Assembly (NCBI GenBank): GCA_000433475.1
Contig: HF993070.1
Span: forward strand, 1 to 24,905
Origin: Mycoplasma sp. CAG:956
GTDB lineage: Bacteria; Bacillota_I; Bacilli_A; RF39; UBA660
Reading direction: 5' to 3'
Length of the DNA stretch: 24,905 nucleotides
Positions 1-8,566 of this stretch are shown here, in pieces. The translations under genes were made by a program, and so were the position numbers. A model generated the notes under the pieces. It saw only the letters and a list, made by a program, of their open reading frames with translations, searched no databases and was not told where the DNA came from. Within the stretch, counting starts at the first letter, position 1; the number at the start of each line of letters is the position of its first letter.

Positions 1-34
1 TTTTTATAATGTCTACTCTAAAGGGTGCATTTCA
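1..34 (-). mobile_element. Putative outer end of an IS3-family insertion sequence (partial, runs off the left edge)
   Basis: Read on the minus strand from position 34, the sequence begins TGAAATGCACCC and reaches AGTAGACA by position 10. IS3-family (IS150-group) ends typically start with TG, carry a TGCACCC-like block and end in a GTTAGACA-like block. The first 25 bases match 17 of 25 positions of the candidate IS end at 24826-24850, as expected for the imperfect left and right repeats of one element. The transposase would lie outside the window. Seen: the sequence match. Inferred: the element itself. Confidence 0.45.
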
Positions 35-69
35 CAAAAGCAATATCTTTTTATCTTTATTAACTTATC

Positions 70-963
70 TTAATTCCATAACTTATTTGGATATTCACCA
101 TTATCAGTTAAATCTTTTAGAGCCTTCTTTACAGTATCGGCATCTTCTCTATAAGTAACACCATACCATATGCTGGATGTATCTAATACTTTAACAGTTA
201 TATCTTTTTTAGCTATATGTTCGCAAACAACATCAGGTATTAAGAACTCACCTTCATTTAAATTATCTTTATGTTTATAAAAATATTCTTTAATATCTTT
301 ATTTAGAATATCAAAAATATCTTTAGTAAATAAGAACATGTTCATTGATACTAAAGTATCATTACTTACCTTAAATGATGCCTCATTATTTAAAGGACTA
401 GCCGTAATAACATTATCTACTTCTTCTACTTTTGATTCTACTAAGCTTGTTAAGTAGCCATTACTTGATGAACACACCCCACGTTTAACTGCCCCGTTAG
501 CTGTTAAGGTATTAGCAGCTCTGTAACCTACCATTCCAAAGTTTGGACCCGTAATTCCACTTTTTAAGAATGAAGCAGCCTTCATATAAGCATCTCTACC
601 ATAGAAATCATCAGCATTAATAATAGCAAAGTTACCACTTACAACATCTTGACAACAATAAATTGCATGTGCTGTACCCCAAGGTTTAACTCTATCATTA
701 TCTAAATATTCTTCTGGTATATTATCCATATCTTGGTAAACATAACTTACCTCGATTTTGCCTTCTACTCTTTTACCAATTGTTTCTTTAAAAACTTCTG
801 CATTTTCTCTTTTGATAATGAATACTACCTTATCAAAGCCAGCTTTTATCGCATCATAAATTGAATAATCGATAATAAATTCGCCATTTGGTCCCATTGG
901 TTCAATTTGTTTTAAGCCACCGAATCTTGAACCCATTCCAGCAGCCATAATTACTAATTCCAT
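70..963 (-). CDS. Sugar-phosphate-type nucleotidyltransferase family protein
   Basis: A 297-aa protein of the NTP_transferase fold, which couples a nucleoside triphosphate to a phosphorylated small molecule (sugar, choline or similar). The N-terminus has the signature AAGMGSRFGGLKQ at residues 7-19, the nucleotide-binding loop with its Lys/Gln. NADD at residues 116-119 is the metal-binding aspartate motif of the Rossmann-like domain. It is cytoplasmic, with no signal peptide or membrane segment. The ATG lies one base after the pcrA stop codon, with the ribosome site AAAGG inside the pcrA end, so the two are probably co-transcribed and translationally coupled. I cannot name the substrate: the family includes hexose-1-phosphate and phosphocholine enzymes. 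No convincing hairpin terminator follows; the gene ends about 35 bases from the presumed IS end, so the native terminator may have been lost. Confidence 0.8.
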   Translation of the reverse strand: MELVIMAAGMGSRFGGLKQIEPMGPNGEFIIDYSIYDAIKAGFDKVVFIIKRENAEVFKETIGKRVEGKIEVSYVYQDMDNIPEEYLDNDRVKPWGTAHAIYCCQDVVSGNFAIINADDFYGRDAYMKAASFLKSGITGPNFGMVGYRAANTLTANGAVKRGVCSSSNGYLTSLVESKVEEVDNVITASPLNNEASFKVSNDTLVSMNMFLFTKDIFDILNKDIKEYFYKHKDNLNEGEFLIPDVVCEHIAKKDITVKVLDTSSIWYGVTYREDADTVKKALKDLTDNGEYPNKLWN

Positions 964-964
964 C

Positions 965-3091
965 TTAACTTACCTTTCTTATCCCCTTAAAATTCTTCAT
1001 GATTTTTTTTATTCCAAAGCGACTACTAAAAGCCACCGTATAAAAAGTATTATCCATAGCAACGATTGTTCCTCTACCATATAAAGAATGCATTAAATGG
1101 TCGCCAACTTTAAACTCTAAAGACTCCCCATCATTGTTATAGAAACTACTCTTACTTGAGAAAGTTGGAATCTTACCAACATTTTTACTTCTTAAATGCT
1201 CAAGTCCCATACTCTTAACTTTAACATCTAGTAAATCCTTATCAATTTCTTTAATAAAACGTGATGGTGGATTTACTTGTTCACGACCATAAAGGATACG
1301 ACTATGAGCATTAGTTAAGTATAAAACTTTACGTGCTCTTGTTATACCAACATAACACAAACGACGTTCTTCTTCAATCTCGGCATCACTGCCAAAAGAG
1401 TTTTGGTGAGGAAAAATTCCTTCTTCCATCCCACATAAGAAGACACAATCAAATTCCAAACCCTTAGCACTATGAATAGTCATTAAAGTAACCGCATCTT
1501 TTTCTTCTTTATGTTCACTAATATCGGCTACTAAAGATATTTCTTCTAAAAAATCACTTAAGTTAACTGATCCTGTTCTTTCTTCAAACGAAGCCGTAAC
1601 CGATTTAAATTCCTCTAAGTTATCTAATCTTAAATCATTTTCTAAAGATTTCTCACTAGTAAGACTTTCCTTCATTCCACTCTTATCAATAACATAATCA
1701 ATAAACTCTGTTAAAGATAAATTATCTTGAGCTTTAATCATATCTAAGATTAATTCTTTAAAGGCAAGTTCCCTACCCTTACTAATAGCATCAAACATGC
1801 TACTACCTAGTCTTGTAGCCTCATTACTTAAATTTTCTATAGCTTTTTCGCCTATACCTCTTTTAGGTTCATTAATTACTCTTCTTAAAGCAATATCATC
1901 ATTTTGATTATTAATAAGTTTTAAATAACTTAATAAATCTTTAATTTCTTTTCTTTGATAGAAGTAATAAGCTCCCACAACATTATAAGGTATATTTTCT
2001 TTTAAGAATACCTCTTCTAATAAACGAGACTGTCCATTAGTACGATACAATATTCCAATATCTTTATAATCATACCCCTGATTATATAGTTTCTTTATCT
2101 CATCGATAATAGTTAAAGCTTCCATTTTACCATTTTCACAAGTAATATACTGAGTCTTAACTCCATCCCCAATAGTACCATTTAAATTCAATTCTTTACG
2201 TTCTTTATTATTTCTAATAACACAGTTAGCACATTCTAAAATATTATTCGTACTACGATAATTACTTTCTAAAGTAACAACATAAGCATCTTTATAATCT
2301 TTTTCAAAATTTAATATATTTCTAAAATTAGCATTTCTAAATCCATAAATAGACTGATTAGCATCCCCAACTACAAAAAGATTACGATATTTACTAGCAA
2401 GCAACTTATTAAATTGATATTGTACTTCATTAGTATCCTGATACTCATCTACTAAAATATATTTAAACTTTTCTTGATACTTATCTAAAATTTCTGGATA
2501 CTTTTTAAATAACTCTACTGGTAATACTAACAAATCATCAAAATCTACCGAATTATTTTTATGTATTAATTCTTGATAGGTTTGATATATATCTAAAACT
2601 CTTTTTTCAGATACCGTATTAAATAAATTATCTATTTCTCTAGAACTTAAATTTTCATTTTTAATAAAACTAATTCTATTACGAACATAAGAAGGTGCAA
2701 GTTCCTTAGGATCTATTTTCTTATTTTTCATAATTCTTTTAATTAAACTTAAGACATCATCACTATCTAAAATAGTAAAGTTAGACTCTAACCCACATTC
2801 CTTACTATTTTCTCTTAAAATTCTCACTCCTAAGGAATGAAAAGTACCAAGAAAAGCATAATTACCTGGTACTAAAGTTTCCACTCTTTCTTTCATTTCT
2901 TTAGCGGCTTTATTAGTAAAAGTTATAGCAAGTATATTATAAGAAGGAATACCATTATCAATTAGATAGGCTATCCTCGTTGTTAAAACTCTTGTTTTTC
3001 CTGAACCTGCTCCTGCTAAGACAAGACATGGTCCGTTAAGATGCATCACGGCTTTTTTCTGTTCATCATTTAGTGTGTTTAAGTAATCCAT
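965..3091 (-). CDS. pcrA: ATP-dependent 3'-5' DNA helicase PcrA (UvrD/Rep family, SF1A)
   Basis: A 708-aa superfamily 1A helicase acting in nucleotide excision repair, removal of stalled replication and transcription complexes, and plasmid replication. Visible motifs: Q motif LNDEQ (7-11), Walker A AGAGSGKT (26-33), Walker B VDEYQDT (214-220), motif III VVGDANQSIYGFRNA (240-254) and motif VI VGITRAR (581-587). The C-terminus from about residue 661 (KVGDHLMHSLYGRGT) is the Tudor-like domain that contacts RNA polymerase in Gram-positive PcrA. Length is close to the usual 720-740 aa. The ATG has GAGGCG about 10 bases upstream and a strong promoter just before it. Many Bacillota pair pcrA with ligA; here the downstream partner is the nucleotidyltransferase. 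Identification is secure; the choice of PcrA over UvrD rests on the Gram-positive context. Confidence 0.95.
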   Translation of the reverse strand: MDYLNTLNDEQKKAVMHLNGPCLVLAGAGSGKTRVLTTRIAYLIDNGIPSYNILAITFTNKAAKEMKERVETLVPGNYAFLGTFHSLGVRILRENSKECGLESNFTILDSDDVLSLIKRIMKNKKIDPKELAPSYVRNRISFIKNENLSSREIDNLFNTVSEKRVLDIYQTYQELIHKNNSVDFDDLLVLPVELFKKYPEILDKYQEKFKYILVDEYQDTNEVQYQFNKLLASKYRNLFVVGDANQSIYGFRNANFRNILNFEKDYKDAYVVTLESNYRSTNNILECANCVIRNNKERKELNLNGTIGDGVKTQYITCENGKMEALTIIDEIKKLYNQGYDYKDIGILYRTNGQSRLLEEVFLKENIPYNVVGAYYFYQRKEIKDLLSYLKLINNQNDDIALRRVINEPKRGIGEKAIENLSNEATRLGSSMFDAISKGRELAFKELILDMIKAQDNLSLTEFIDYVIDKSGMKESLTSEKSLENDLRLDNLEEFKSVTASFEERTGSVNLSDFLEEISLVADISEHKEEKDAVTLMTIHSAKGLEFDCVFLCGMEEGIFPHQNSFGSDAEIEEERRLCYVGITRARKVLYLTNAHSRILYGREQVNPPSRFIKEIDKDLLDVKVKSMGLEHLRSKNVGKIPTFSSKSSFYNNDGESLEFKVGDHLMHSLYGRGTIVAMDNTFYTVAFSSRFGIKKIMKNFKGIRKVS

Positions 3092-3115
3092 ATATAATAA
3101 TCGCCTCTAGCTCTT

Positions 3116-3144
3116 ATTATACCAAAGCTTACCCTTAAAGCCAA
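3116..3144 (-). promoter_or_regulatory. Sigma-A promoter of the pcrA operon, extended -10
   Basis: On the minus strand TTGGCT (-35, positions 3144-3139) is followed after 17 bases by TGG-TATAAT, with the perfect -10 hexamer at 3121-3116. The expected start near 3109 leaves a leader of under 20 bases containing the pcrA ribosome site. Confidence 0.7.
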
Positions 3145-3190
3145 GAAAAAGCAGGCATTTTAACTACTAAATATATAAATAAATACTAGA

Positions 3191-3219
3191 AAAAAACGAT
3201 TATAGATATTCTACAATCG
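3191..3219 (-). terminator. Intrinsic terminator overlapping the stop of the 95-aa gene
   Basis: On the minus strand CGATTGTAG and CTATAATCG (3219-3211 and 3205-3197) form a 9-bp stem with one G-U pair around AATAT, followed by six T. The 3' arm contains the stop codon of the upstream gene, so the last codons and the terminator share sequence. Confidence 0.8.
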
Positions 3220-3487
3220 CTACATTCTTTCTTAATTTATCAATTAAATCATTTTGATCATATTTATTAAATATTTCTGTAAAACTACTATTATCCATTA
3301 GAAACATTCCATAATAACTATTAAATATTTCTTTATAGTTTTCTACTCCTAAATCTTTTAAATAATCTAAATTAGCACTTACTAACTTTTCTTCTAAATC
3401 TAACTCTTTTTTAATAGCAGGTGTAACATTATCATTTAACCACTCTATTTCTGAATTACTAAATCCATAATTTTTTAAATATTGCAT
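3200..3487 (-). CDS. Small helical protein of unknown function (mTERF-like repeat features)
   Basis: A 95-aa protein that I cannot assign to a named bacterial family. It is predicted to be all-helical and cytoplasmic. Residues 40-70 contain NLDYLKDLGVENYKEIF followed by SFTEIF, the pattern L-x2-L-x2-L-G-x3-(Y/D)-x2-I of mTERF-type helix-turn-helix repeats; the neighbour upstream in the operon ends in similar repeats. A perfect ribosome site AGGAGG stands 4 bases before the ATG, and the gene starts only 8 bases after the stop of the 721-aa gene, so the two form one operon closed by the terminator at 3191-3219. The shared repeat style suggests the two products act on the same target or each other, but that is inference. 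It could also be an unrelated small helical adaptor. Confidence 0.6.
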   Translation of the reverse strand: MQYLKNYGFSNSEIEWLNDNVTPAIKKELDLEEKLVSANLDYLKDLGVENYKEIFNSYYGMFLMDNSSFTEIFNKYDQNDLIDKLRKNVAIVEYL

Positions 3488-3495
3488 AAATCCTC

Positions 3496-5661
3496 CTACA
3501 AGCTTTCTAAGACATTTTTAGCATCTTCTATACTCTTAGTTGAATTATAGAATAAACTAGCTATTAAAATATCTTTATCAGCTTCATCAGTCGTATTATT
3601 TATTAAAGTTATTAAGTTTCTCTTAGTATTTTGATATGAGAAAGATAAACCATCAATTATATAAGTATTACCTTTACATACACAAATACTTTCTAATTTT
3701 TGTTCTAATCTTGTATATTCATCGAACTTACCAGCATCACTTAATTTTATATTAAAAATATCATTTAAATTAGTATCCAAAATATCTATAAGTTTACTAT
3801 CTACTACTTTACTTAAATCACTAGTTAATTTATTTATATCTTTATCAATAGGTACTTCTTTTTCTACTAACTCTTCTAAAATATCTTGTCTAAACACATA
3901 ACTATTATACGTTAAAACATTATTTTTTTCTTCTGTATAAGGTATATTATATTCATTACAGAATAAAATACGTTTTAAAATACTATAAACATCTAAACTT
4001 AGAGCATTAACATCATAAGTTAATAAGTCACTTTGATTATTTTCTAAAATTAAATCTATTCTTCTTACTAACTCTGTTGGTTCTAGAGTTAAAGGATTAA
4101 ATGCTATACGACCATTAGGCATTTTTAAATCTATCTTATAATCTTCTAAAGTCTTTAAATTCTTTTTCATATCTTCATTACTTACAAGACATAAAACAGC
4201 ACCATTTTTTTGTAATTCAGCATCACTAGGCTTATAACCAAATTCATGTAGACTTACAACATTGTCTAAATAATTTTCTACACCATTTTTATAAGCAACT
4301 AAAGGAATATTTGCAAGTTCTATATTTCTATCACTAGCTAATTCTTTTATGTTATCATAATCAATCTTACTTGTATCAAAAGGTTTAATTAAAGCAATAT
4401 CAGAAGCACTCTTCTTTAATTTTTCTAAAACTTTTGTATCGAAATTAGCATCTTCAACTAAATTTGCATCATTATTTTCTGCAATTTCTTTTTCATTAGT
4501 TTCTTCTTCTTTGATTTCTTTAGTATTTTCTATATCAGAACTATTTGTATTTAAAGAACCAAATATATCATTCATCTTACTTTGTAATTCATCAAAAGAA
4601 ATAATTCCCTCTTCACTATCTTTTGGCTCTGCTTCTTTTATTTCTTCTTTAGTTTCCGTATCATCTTCAAATAGATTCTTTAATTCTTCAAAAGATATAG
4701 GAGTTTCGTCTTCTAATTTTTTTTGATAGTCTTCTTCTTTTTCTTCATTTAATTTAGCATCATTGCAAGTTTTATCATCAGCTTCTTCTTCAACTATTTC
4801 TTTTTCTTTGGTATTATCATTAAAATCAAACATATCTGGTCCAAAACTACTAAAGAAATTATCATTATCATCTTCTAAAACTGGTTTTTCTTCTTCTGTC
4901 TTTGTATCAGTTTCTTTAGCCTCTTCGGAACTTTCTTTCTTAGTTTCTTTATTTTCGTCTAAATCCACTTCTTTTAAAGCTTCAACGATATTATCTAAAT
5001 CAACATATGTTTCATTATCATCTAACACATCAGCATCAAATTTAAAGTTTTTAAAGTATGGCATTAACTCATCTTCAGGAAACATAATAAGTTTAGCAGC
5101 CGTATAAGCTTCATCTTTACTGAAATCCAAATTTTTTAAAATTTCTGTTACTTCATTACGAGTTCGAATGCAACTACCACTACTAGCTTCTTTAATTAAA
5201 TCAGATAAAACTTTTTGATCTTCTAAAGCTTTGTCTAACTTTTCTTGATAAATATTAACATTATTATTAGCCGAGATAAGTTTTTCTTCATCTTCTTTAA
5301 TAGCACTCTCTAAATCATTAATATCATTATTACGAATTTCAATTTGAAGTGGTAATTGATTAGTTAATTTATTTAAATCTTTATCAACATCAACATTTAA
5401 TTTTAAAACACTAGTAATAAGTTTTAAATCAGTATCTTTTAAACTATTAAATGCTTCTAAAAGAATATCTTTCTCTTTATTTAAAGCATCTATTTCACTT
5501 TTTATATTGGTAATTTTTTGATTCTTAGTGCTAATACTTTTTTCTTTTTTTAATGCGGTATTAGTATTATCATCTATTTTTTTATGTAAATCTACTAAAA
5601 TAGTTGACTCTGGTTTTAATAGATTTTCAATCTTTTTTAATATACTTTGATTATTTTTCAT
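3496..5661 (-). CDS. Large coiled-coil / acidic-linker protein of unknown function
   Basis: A 721-aa protein not recognised as a named family. Three zones are visible: residues 1-165 are charged coiled coil; 220-430 is a low-complexity linker very rich in Glu/Asp/Lys; 430-721 is a helical globular part. The linker holds two copies of a short motif, ISFEELKNLFEDD and ISFDELQSKMNDIFG, which look like docking helices. The C-terminal part shows repeats such as GVENYLDNVVSLHEFGY and NLKTLEDYKIDL, spaced like mTERF/helical-repeat units. No signal peptide or membrane segment. The frame also opens with GTG at 5664, but ATG at 5661 lies a better 9 bases from the AGGAGA ribosome site. A strong promoter precedes it and the 95-aa gene follows. 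It may be a scaffold in nucleic-acid or cell-division biology; no function is claimed. Confidence 0.75.
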   Translation of the reverse strand: MKNNQSILKKIENLLKPESTILVDLHKKIDDNTNTALKKEKSISTKNQKITNIKSEIDALNKEKDILLEAFNSLKDTDLKLITSVLKLNVDVDKDLNKLTNQLPLQIEIRNNDINDLESAIKEDEEKLISANNNVNIYQEKLDKALEDQKVLSDLIKEASSGSCIRTRNEVTEILKNLDFSKDEAYTAAKLIMFPEDELMPYFKNFKFDADVLDDNETYVDLDNIVEALKEVDLDENKETKKESSEEAKETDTKTEEEKPVLEDDNDNFFSSFGPDMFDFNDNTKEKEIVEEEADDKTCNDAKLNEEKEEDYQKKLEDETPISFEELKNLFEDDTETKEEIKEAEPKDSEEGIISFDELQSKMNDIFGSLNTNSSDIENTKEIKEEETNEKEIAENNDANLVEDANFDTKVLEKLKKSASDIALIKPFDTSKIDYDNIKELASDRNIELANIPLVAYKNGVENYLDNVVSLHEFGYKPSDAELQKNGAVLCLVSNEDMKKNLKTLEDYKIDLKMPNGRIAFNPLTLEPTELVRRIDLILENNQSDLLTYDVNALSLDVYSILKRILFCNEYNIPYTEEKNNVLTYNSYVFRQDILEELVEKEVPIDKDINKLTSDLSKVVDSKLIDILDTNLNDIFNIKLSDAGKFDEYTRLEQKLESICVCKGNTYIIDGLSFSYQNTKRNLITLINNTTDEADKDILIASLFYNSTKSIEDAKNVLESL

Positions 5662-5688
5662 CACACTAACTCTCCTATTTTCTTTTCT

Positions 5689-5717
5689 ATTATATCAAAA
5701 CTACTACTTAAAGTAAA
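5689..5717 (-). promoter_or_regulatory. Sigma-A promoter of the coiled-coil/small-protein operon
   Basis: On the minus strand TTTACT (5717-5712), a 17-base spacer, then TATAAT (5694-5689) preceded by TGA, an extended -10. The predicted start is about 20 bases before the ATG and keeps the AGGAGA site in the leader. Confidence 0.7.
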
Positions 5718-5742
5718 TTATTTTCCCTAAAACTTCCCCTAT

Positions 5743-6741
5743 TTATTTTTTTATAGCAATTCCTAAATGGCGATATGCTTTTTCCGTTGCTATACGTCCT
5801 CTTTGACTTCTTTTAACAAATCCCTCTTGTAACAAAAAAGGTTCTACTACTTCTTCAACTGTTGTTACTTCTTCACCAATTGAAGTGGCAATAGTTCCAG
5901 CACCAACTGGTCCCCCATTAAACTTTGTAATTAAGGCATCTAAATATTCTAAATCTAGTGAATCTAAGCCATATTCATCAATTTTTAATCTATTTAAAGC
6001 TTTTTTAGTGGTTTCTAAACTTATAGTCTTATCTCCAGCAACTAAAGTAAAATCACGTACCCTTTTAAATAAACGGTTGGCAATACGTGGTGTTTTACGA
6101 CTTCTCTTAGCTAGTTCCATTGCTGCCATTTCATCAATAGGCATTTTTAAAACTTTAGATGTTCTAATAATTATTTGTTTTAATTCTTCATCCGTATAAT
6201 AATTTAATTTAGAAACAATACCAAAACGATCACGTAAAGGACTAGAAATATTACCAGCTCTTGTTGTTGCCCCTACTAAGGTAAACGGTGGCAAATCTAT
6301 TTTTATATTTCTTGTATTGCCATCTTGTCCAACTACAATATCTAACTCAAAATCTTCCATAGCAGGATATAAAATTTCTTCGATAAATCTTGGCATGCGG
6401 TGAATTTCATCAATAAACAAAACATCGCCTTCTTCTAAATTTGATAAGATGGCAGCTAAATCGCCTGGTTTTTCAATCGAAGGACCTGATGCTGTTTTAA
6501 TATTTACCCCTAGTTCATTAGCAATTATATGAGCAAGAGTTGTCTTTCCAAGTCCTGGAGGTCCATAAAGTAAAACATGGTCTAAAACTTCATTACGCAT
6601 CTTACAAGCTTTAATAAACACTTTTAAATTTTCTTTAATCTCTTCTTGTCCAACATAATCATCTAAAGTTTCTGGTCTAATATTTTTATCAAACTCATCC
6701 TCTTTTAAATTAACATTGTATATATCATTATCATCTAGCAT
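5743..6741 (-). CDS. ruvB: Holliday junction branch migration DNA helicase RuvB
   Basis: A 332-aa AAA+ ATPase, the hexameric motor of the RuvAB complex that drives Holliday junction branch migration in recombination and fork repair. Walker A GPPGLGKT is at residues 60-67, Walker B FIDEIH at 109-114, sensor 1 VGATTRAG at 156-163, and the arginine finger is probably R170 in SSPLRDRFG. The C-terminal winged helix carries the typical RSQRGRIAT sequence for DNA contact. Length matches the family. The start overlaps the last 11 bases of the HAD nucleotidase gene with GGAAGTGG upstream, and ruvA lies just beyond that gene, so the operon order is ruvA, nucleotidase, ruvB. No clear hairpin terminator follows the stop. 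Confidence 0.97.
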   Translation of the reverse strand: MLDDNDIYNVNLKEDEFDKNIRPETLDDYVGQEEIKENLKVFIKACKMRNEVLDHVLLYGPPGLGKTTLAHIIANELGVNIKTASGPSIEKPGDLAAILSNLEEGDVLFIDEIHRMPRFIEEILYPAMEDFELDIVVGQDGNTRNIKIDLPPFTLVGATTRAGNISSPLRDRFGIVSKLNYYTDEELKQIIIRTSKVLKMPIDEMAAMELAKRSRKTPRIANRLFKRVRDFTLVAGDKTISLETTKKALNRLKIDEYGLDSLDLEYLDALITKFNGGPVGAGTIATSIGEEVTTVEEVVEPFLLQEGFVKRSQRGRIATEKAYRHLGIAIKK

Positions 6742-7309
6742 TATTCCACTTCCTTATTATGTTATATATCTCTTGAAAATTTTTTGCTCTTAATCCCTTA
6801 TATTCTTTATTATACCAATTATCAATTAAAATAGTCTTAATCCCATAATTATTTACATCTTCTATTTGTATAACGGCATCATCAATAAATACATCGATTC
6901 CTAAATTTTTACAAGCTTCGCCCTTTTTAGATAGCCCAATATAACAATCAGTAAACTTAAAGCCTTTACTAATTAAATCATTCTTCGTAATGCTTAAAAT
7001 ATCTAACTTTTCATCTTTCTTTCTTCTCGTTAAAAAGTATATCTCATATCCTTCATTATATAACTTTTCTAAATAATATAAGGCATCCCCTTTAGGTTTA
7101 GCTTTTAAATATAACTTATTCTTTCGAAAATAATTAAAGAAAGCTTTTTTTTCTTCACTAGTCCAATAAAATCTTTCATGAAAATCATACTTAGTTATAT
7201 CTTGATAACCCTTATTTTCTAAAAAATACTTATCAAAATATCTAGCAGCTTCCTCAATTATATCAAAGGTATTCATTACTGTATCATCTATATCAATCCC
7301 TATTTTCAT
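6731..7309 (-). CDS. HAD-superfamily 5'(3')-deoxyribonucleotidase-like phosphatase
   Basis: A 192-aa HAD phosphatase resembling the NT5C/YqfW family, which removes phosphate from (deoxy)nucleoside monophosphates. The N-terminus IGIDIDDTVMNT holds the DxD motif, with D6 the expected nucleophile and D8 the acid/base. Motif II is the Thr in FLTRRKKDEK, and motif IV is DVFIDDAV with the metal-binding aspartates. The region between is a helical cap. It is soluble and cytoplasmic. It sits between ruvA (3-base gap, ribosome site AGGT inside the ruvA end) and ruvB (11-base overlap), so its synthesis is coupled to the recombination genes. The placement suggests nucleotide-pool sanitising alongside DNA repair, but this is only context; other HAD substrates are possible. 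Confidence 0.75.
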   Translation of the reverse strand: MKIGIDIDDTVMNTFDIIEEAARYFDKYFLENKGYQDITKYDFHERFYWTSEEKKAFFNYFRKNKLYLKAKPKGDALYYLEKLYNEGYEIYFLTRRKKDEKLDILSITKNDLISKGFKFTDCYIGLSKKGEACKNLGIDVFIDDAVIQIEDVNNYGIKTILIDNWYNKEYKGLRAKNFQEIYNIIRKWNNAR

Positions 7310-7312
7310 CTT

Positions 7313-7870
7313 TTACCTACTCATTAATAATTTTAATGCTTCCTTAATTTGACTTTCTAATTCTTTAGTAGCATCCACTTTAGGTAATATAGCTTTAATA
7401 TCAGCCTTTTTATATCCTAATGATTCTAATACACTTACTAATTCATCTAAATCATTAACAGCAAATAAATCTTGATGGTCAGCAAGTTTTCCTTTTAAAT
7501 CTAAAATAATTTGTCTTGCTAATTTATCTCCTACCTTAGGAAATTTTGTTAAGTAAACTAAATTTTCTCTTTCAATAGCTTCTATTACATCATTAGTATT
7601 ACCAGTAGATACCATAGGTATAGCCATTTTAGGTCCAAGTCCCTTAACATTTATTAATCTTAAAAACAAATTTTTTTCTTCTCTTTTTTTAAATCCATAA
7701 AGAGTATACTCATCTTCTCTAATATAATTATATAAATAAATAGTATATTCTAGATTTTCTCTATATACATAAGGATTACCAACATATACTTGATAACCTA
7801 TACCATTATTTTCTATAACTACATAGTTACTACCTATTTCTTTTATTATTCCCGTTATATAGTTTAACAT
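7313..7870 (-). CDS. ruvA: Holliday junction DNA-binding protein RuvA
   Basis: A 185-aa protein that tetramerises on four-way junctions and loads RuvB. The N-terminal OB-fold domain begins with MLNYITGIIKEIG and contains NGIGYQVYV. The central domain has helix-hairpin-helix motifs (INVKGLGPKMA near residues 75-85 and FPKVGDKLARQI near 110-121). The C-terminal 45 residues form the small RuvB-contacting domain (LESLGYKKADIKAIL). It is slightly shorter than the usual 190-205 aa, mainly in the acidic linker. AAGGAAG lies 8 bases before the ATG, and a TTGACA promoter is found upstream. It is the first gene of the ruvA-nucleotidase-ruvB operon. Confidence 0.95.
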   Translation of the reverse strand: MLNYITGIIKEIGSNYVVIENNGIGYQVYVGNPYVYRENLEYTIYLYNYIREDEYTLYGFKKREEKNLFLRLINVKGLGPKMAIPMVSTGNTNDVIEAIERENLVYLTKFPKVGDKLARQIILDLKGKLADHQDLFAVNDLDELVSVLESLGYKKADIKAILPKVDATKELESQIKEALKLLMSR

Positions 7871-7894
7871 ACTTAATACTTCCTTTTCTTTCTC

Positions 7895-7923
7895 ATATTA
7901 TCAACCACAAATGCCTTTGTCAA
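7895..7923 (-). promoter_or_regulatory. Sigma-A promoter of the ruvA operon
   Basis: On the minus strand a perfect TTGACA (7923-7918), a 17-base spacer and TAATAT (7900-7895, 4 of 6). A shifted GATAAT reading with a 15-base spacer is also possible. The start would be near 7888, giving an 18-base leader with AAGGAAG. Confidence 0.6.
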
Positions 7924-8002
7924 GCCAATATAGAAATTTTTAAACAGTATTTAAAGTGCATTCTAAATTTAGTTACTTAGGGTAATTTATTCTTAAAGTT
8001 TA

Positions 8003-8041
8003 GTTAGAAAAGACCTTTTCTATCTTACATAGTAAAGGTCT
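8003..8041 (-). terminator. Intrinsic terminator of the ABC exporter/thioredoxin operon
   Basis: On the minus strand AGACCTTT and AAAGGTCT (8041-8034 and 8018-8011) form an 8-bp stem. It continues past an A-A mismatch with CTAT/ATAG around GTAAG, and is followed by TTTTCT. The hairpin contains the stop codon of the thioredoxin-like gene. Confidence 0.75.
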
Positions 8042-8562
8042 AAAAAAGCTTCAATTGTTTTGGCATCTGTACTTCCACTAAAAGTATGAACAACATTGCC
8101 ATTTTCAATTATATAAGTAATTGGTGTTCCTGTTACAACTAAATAGTTACCAATATTTTCTGTTTTATCTAAATTACTCATATTTACCTCATAAGCACTA
8201 ATACCTAGATTACCTAAAGCACTTTTTAACTCTGGTAAAAATTCTTCACAATAACCACAACCAGTTTTAGTAACTACTAAAATACTTCTTTTACTAGTTT
8301 GAAATAATTTAGTAAAGTCCTTATATTTTAACTCTGTTAATATACCATCCGTATTTGGCAAGGTATCTAAAGTAACTTTAATATCTAATTCTTTTACTGG
8401 TACTTTATCTACTTGCGATGCATGTGAAGTTGTCTTTTCTAAATTAGTTGTAACTTTATTAACATCTTTATTACTTAATAAATAATAAACCGTAAATATT
8501 GCAAGCCCAACCGCTACTAATGTTAAAATACTTACTAAAATTGCTTGCACACTTTTATTCAT
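8020..8562 (-). CDS. Membrane-anchored thioredoxin-fold protein with CGYC active site
   Basis: A 180-aa protein with one N-terminal membrane segment (about residues 8-29) and no lipobox, placing a thioredoxin-fold domain outside the cell. The redox motif is CGYC (C102 to C105) in VVTKTGCGYCEEFLPEL, and the cis-proline is P147 in TGTPITYI. It probably reduces or exchanges disulfides, but the motif alone does not say which direction. The ribosome site AAGGAGAAG lies within the last codons of the ABC permease gene 4 bases upstream, so it is co-translated with the exporter; it ends the operon at a strong terminator. A role in maturing or protecting an exported substrate is inference from position. 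Confidence 0.75.
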   Translation of the reverse strand: MNKSVQAILVSILTLVAVGLAIFTVYYLLSNKDVNKVTTNLEKTTSHASQVDKVPVKELDIKVTLDTLPNTDGILTELKYKDFTKLFQTSKRSILVVTKTGCGYCEEFLPELKSALGNLGISAYEVNMSNLDKTENIGNYLVVTGTPITYIIENGNVVHTFSGSTDAKTIEAFLDLYYVR

Positions 8563-8566
8563 ATCT

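Noticed and set aside
4511..5107. Open frames on the plus strand opposite the acidic linker
   Set aside because: They are Ser-rich mirror images of Glu/Lys/Asp-rich codons on the minus strand, without ribosome sites. The minus-strand frame is continuous with its own promoter.
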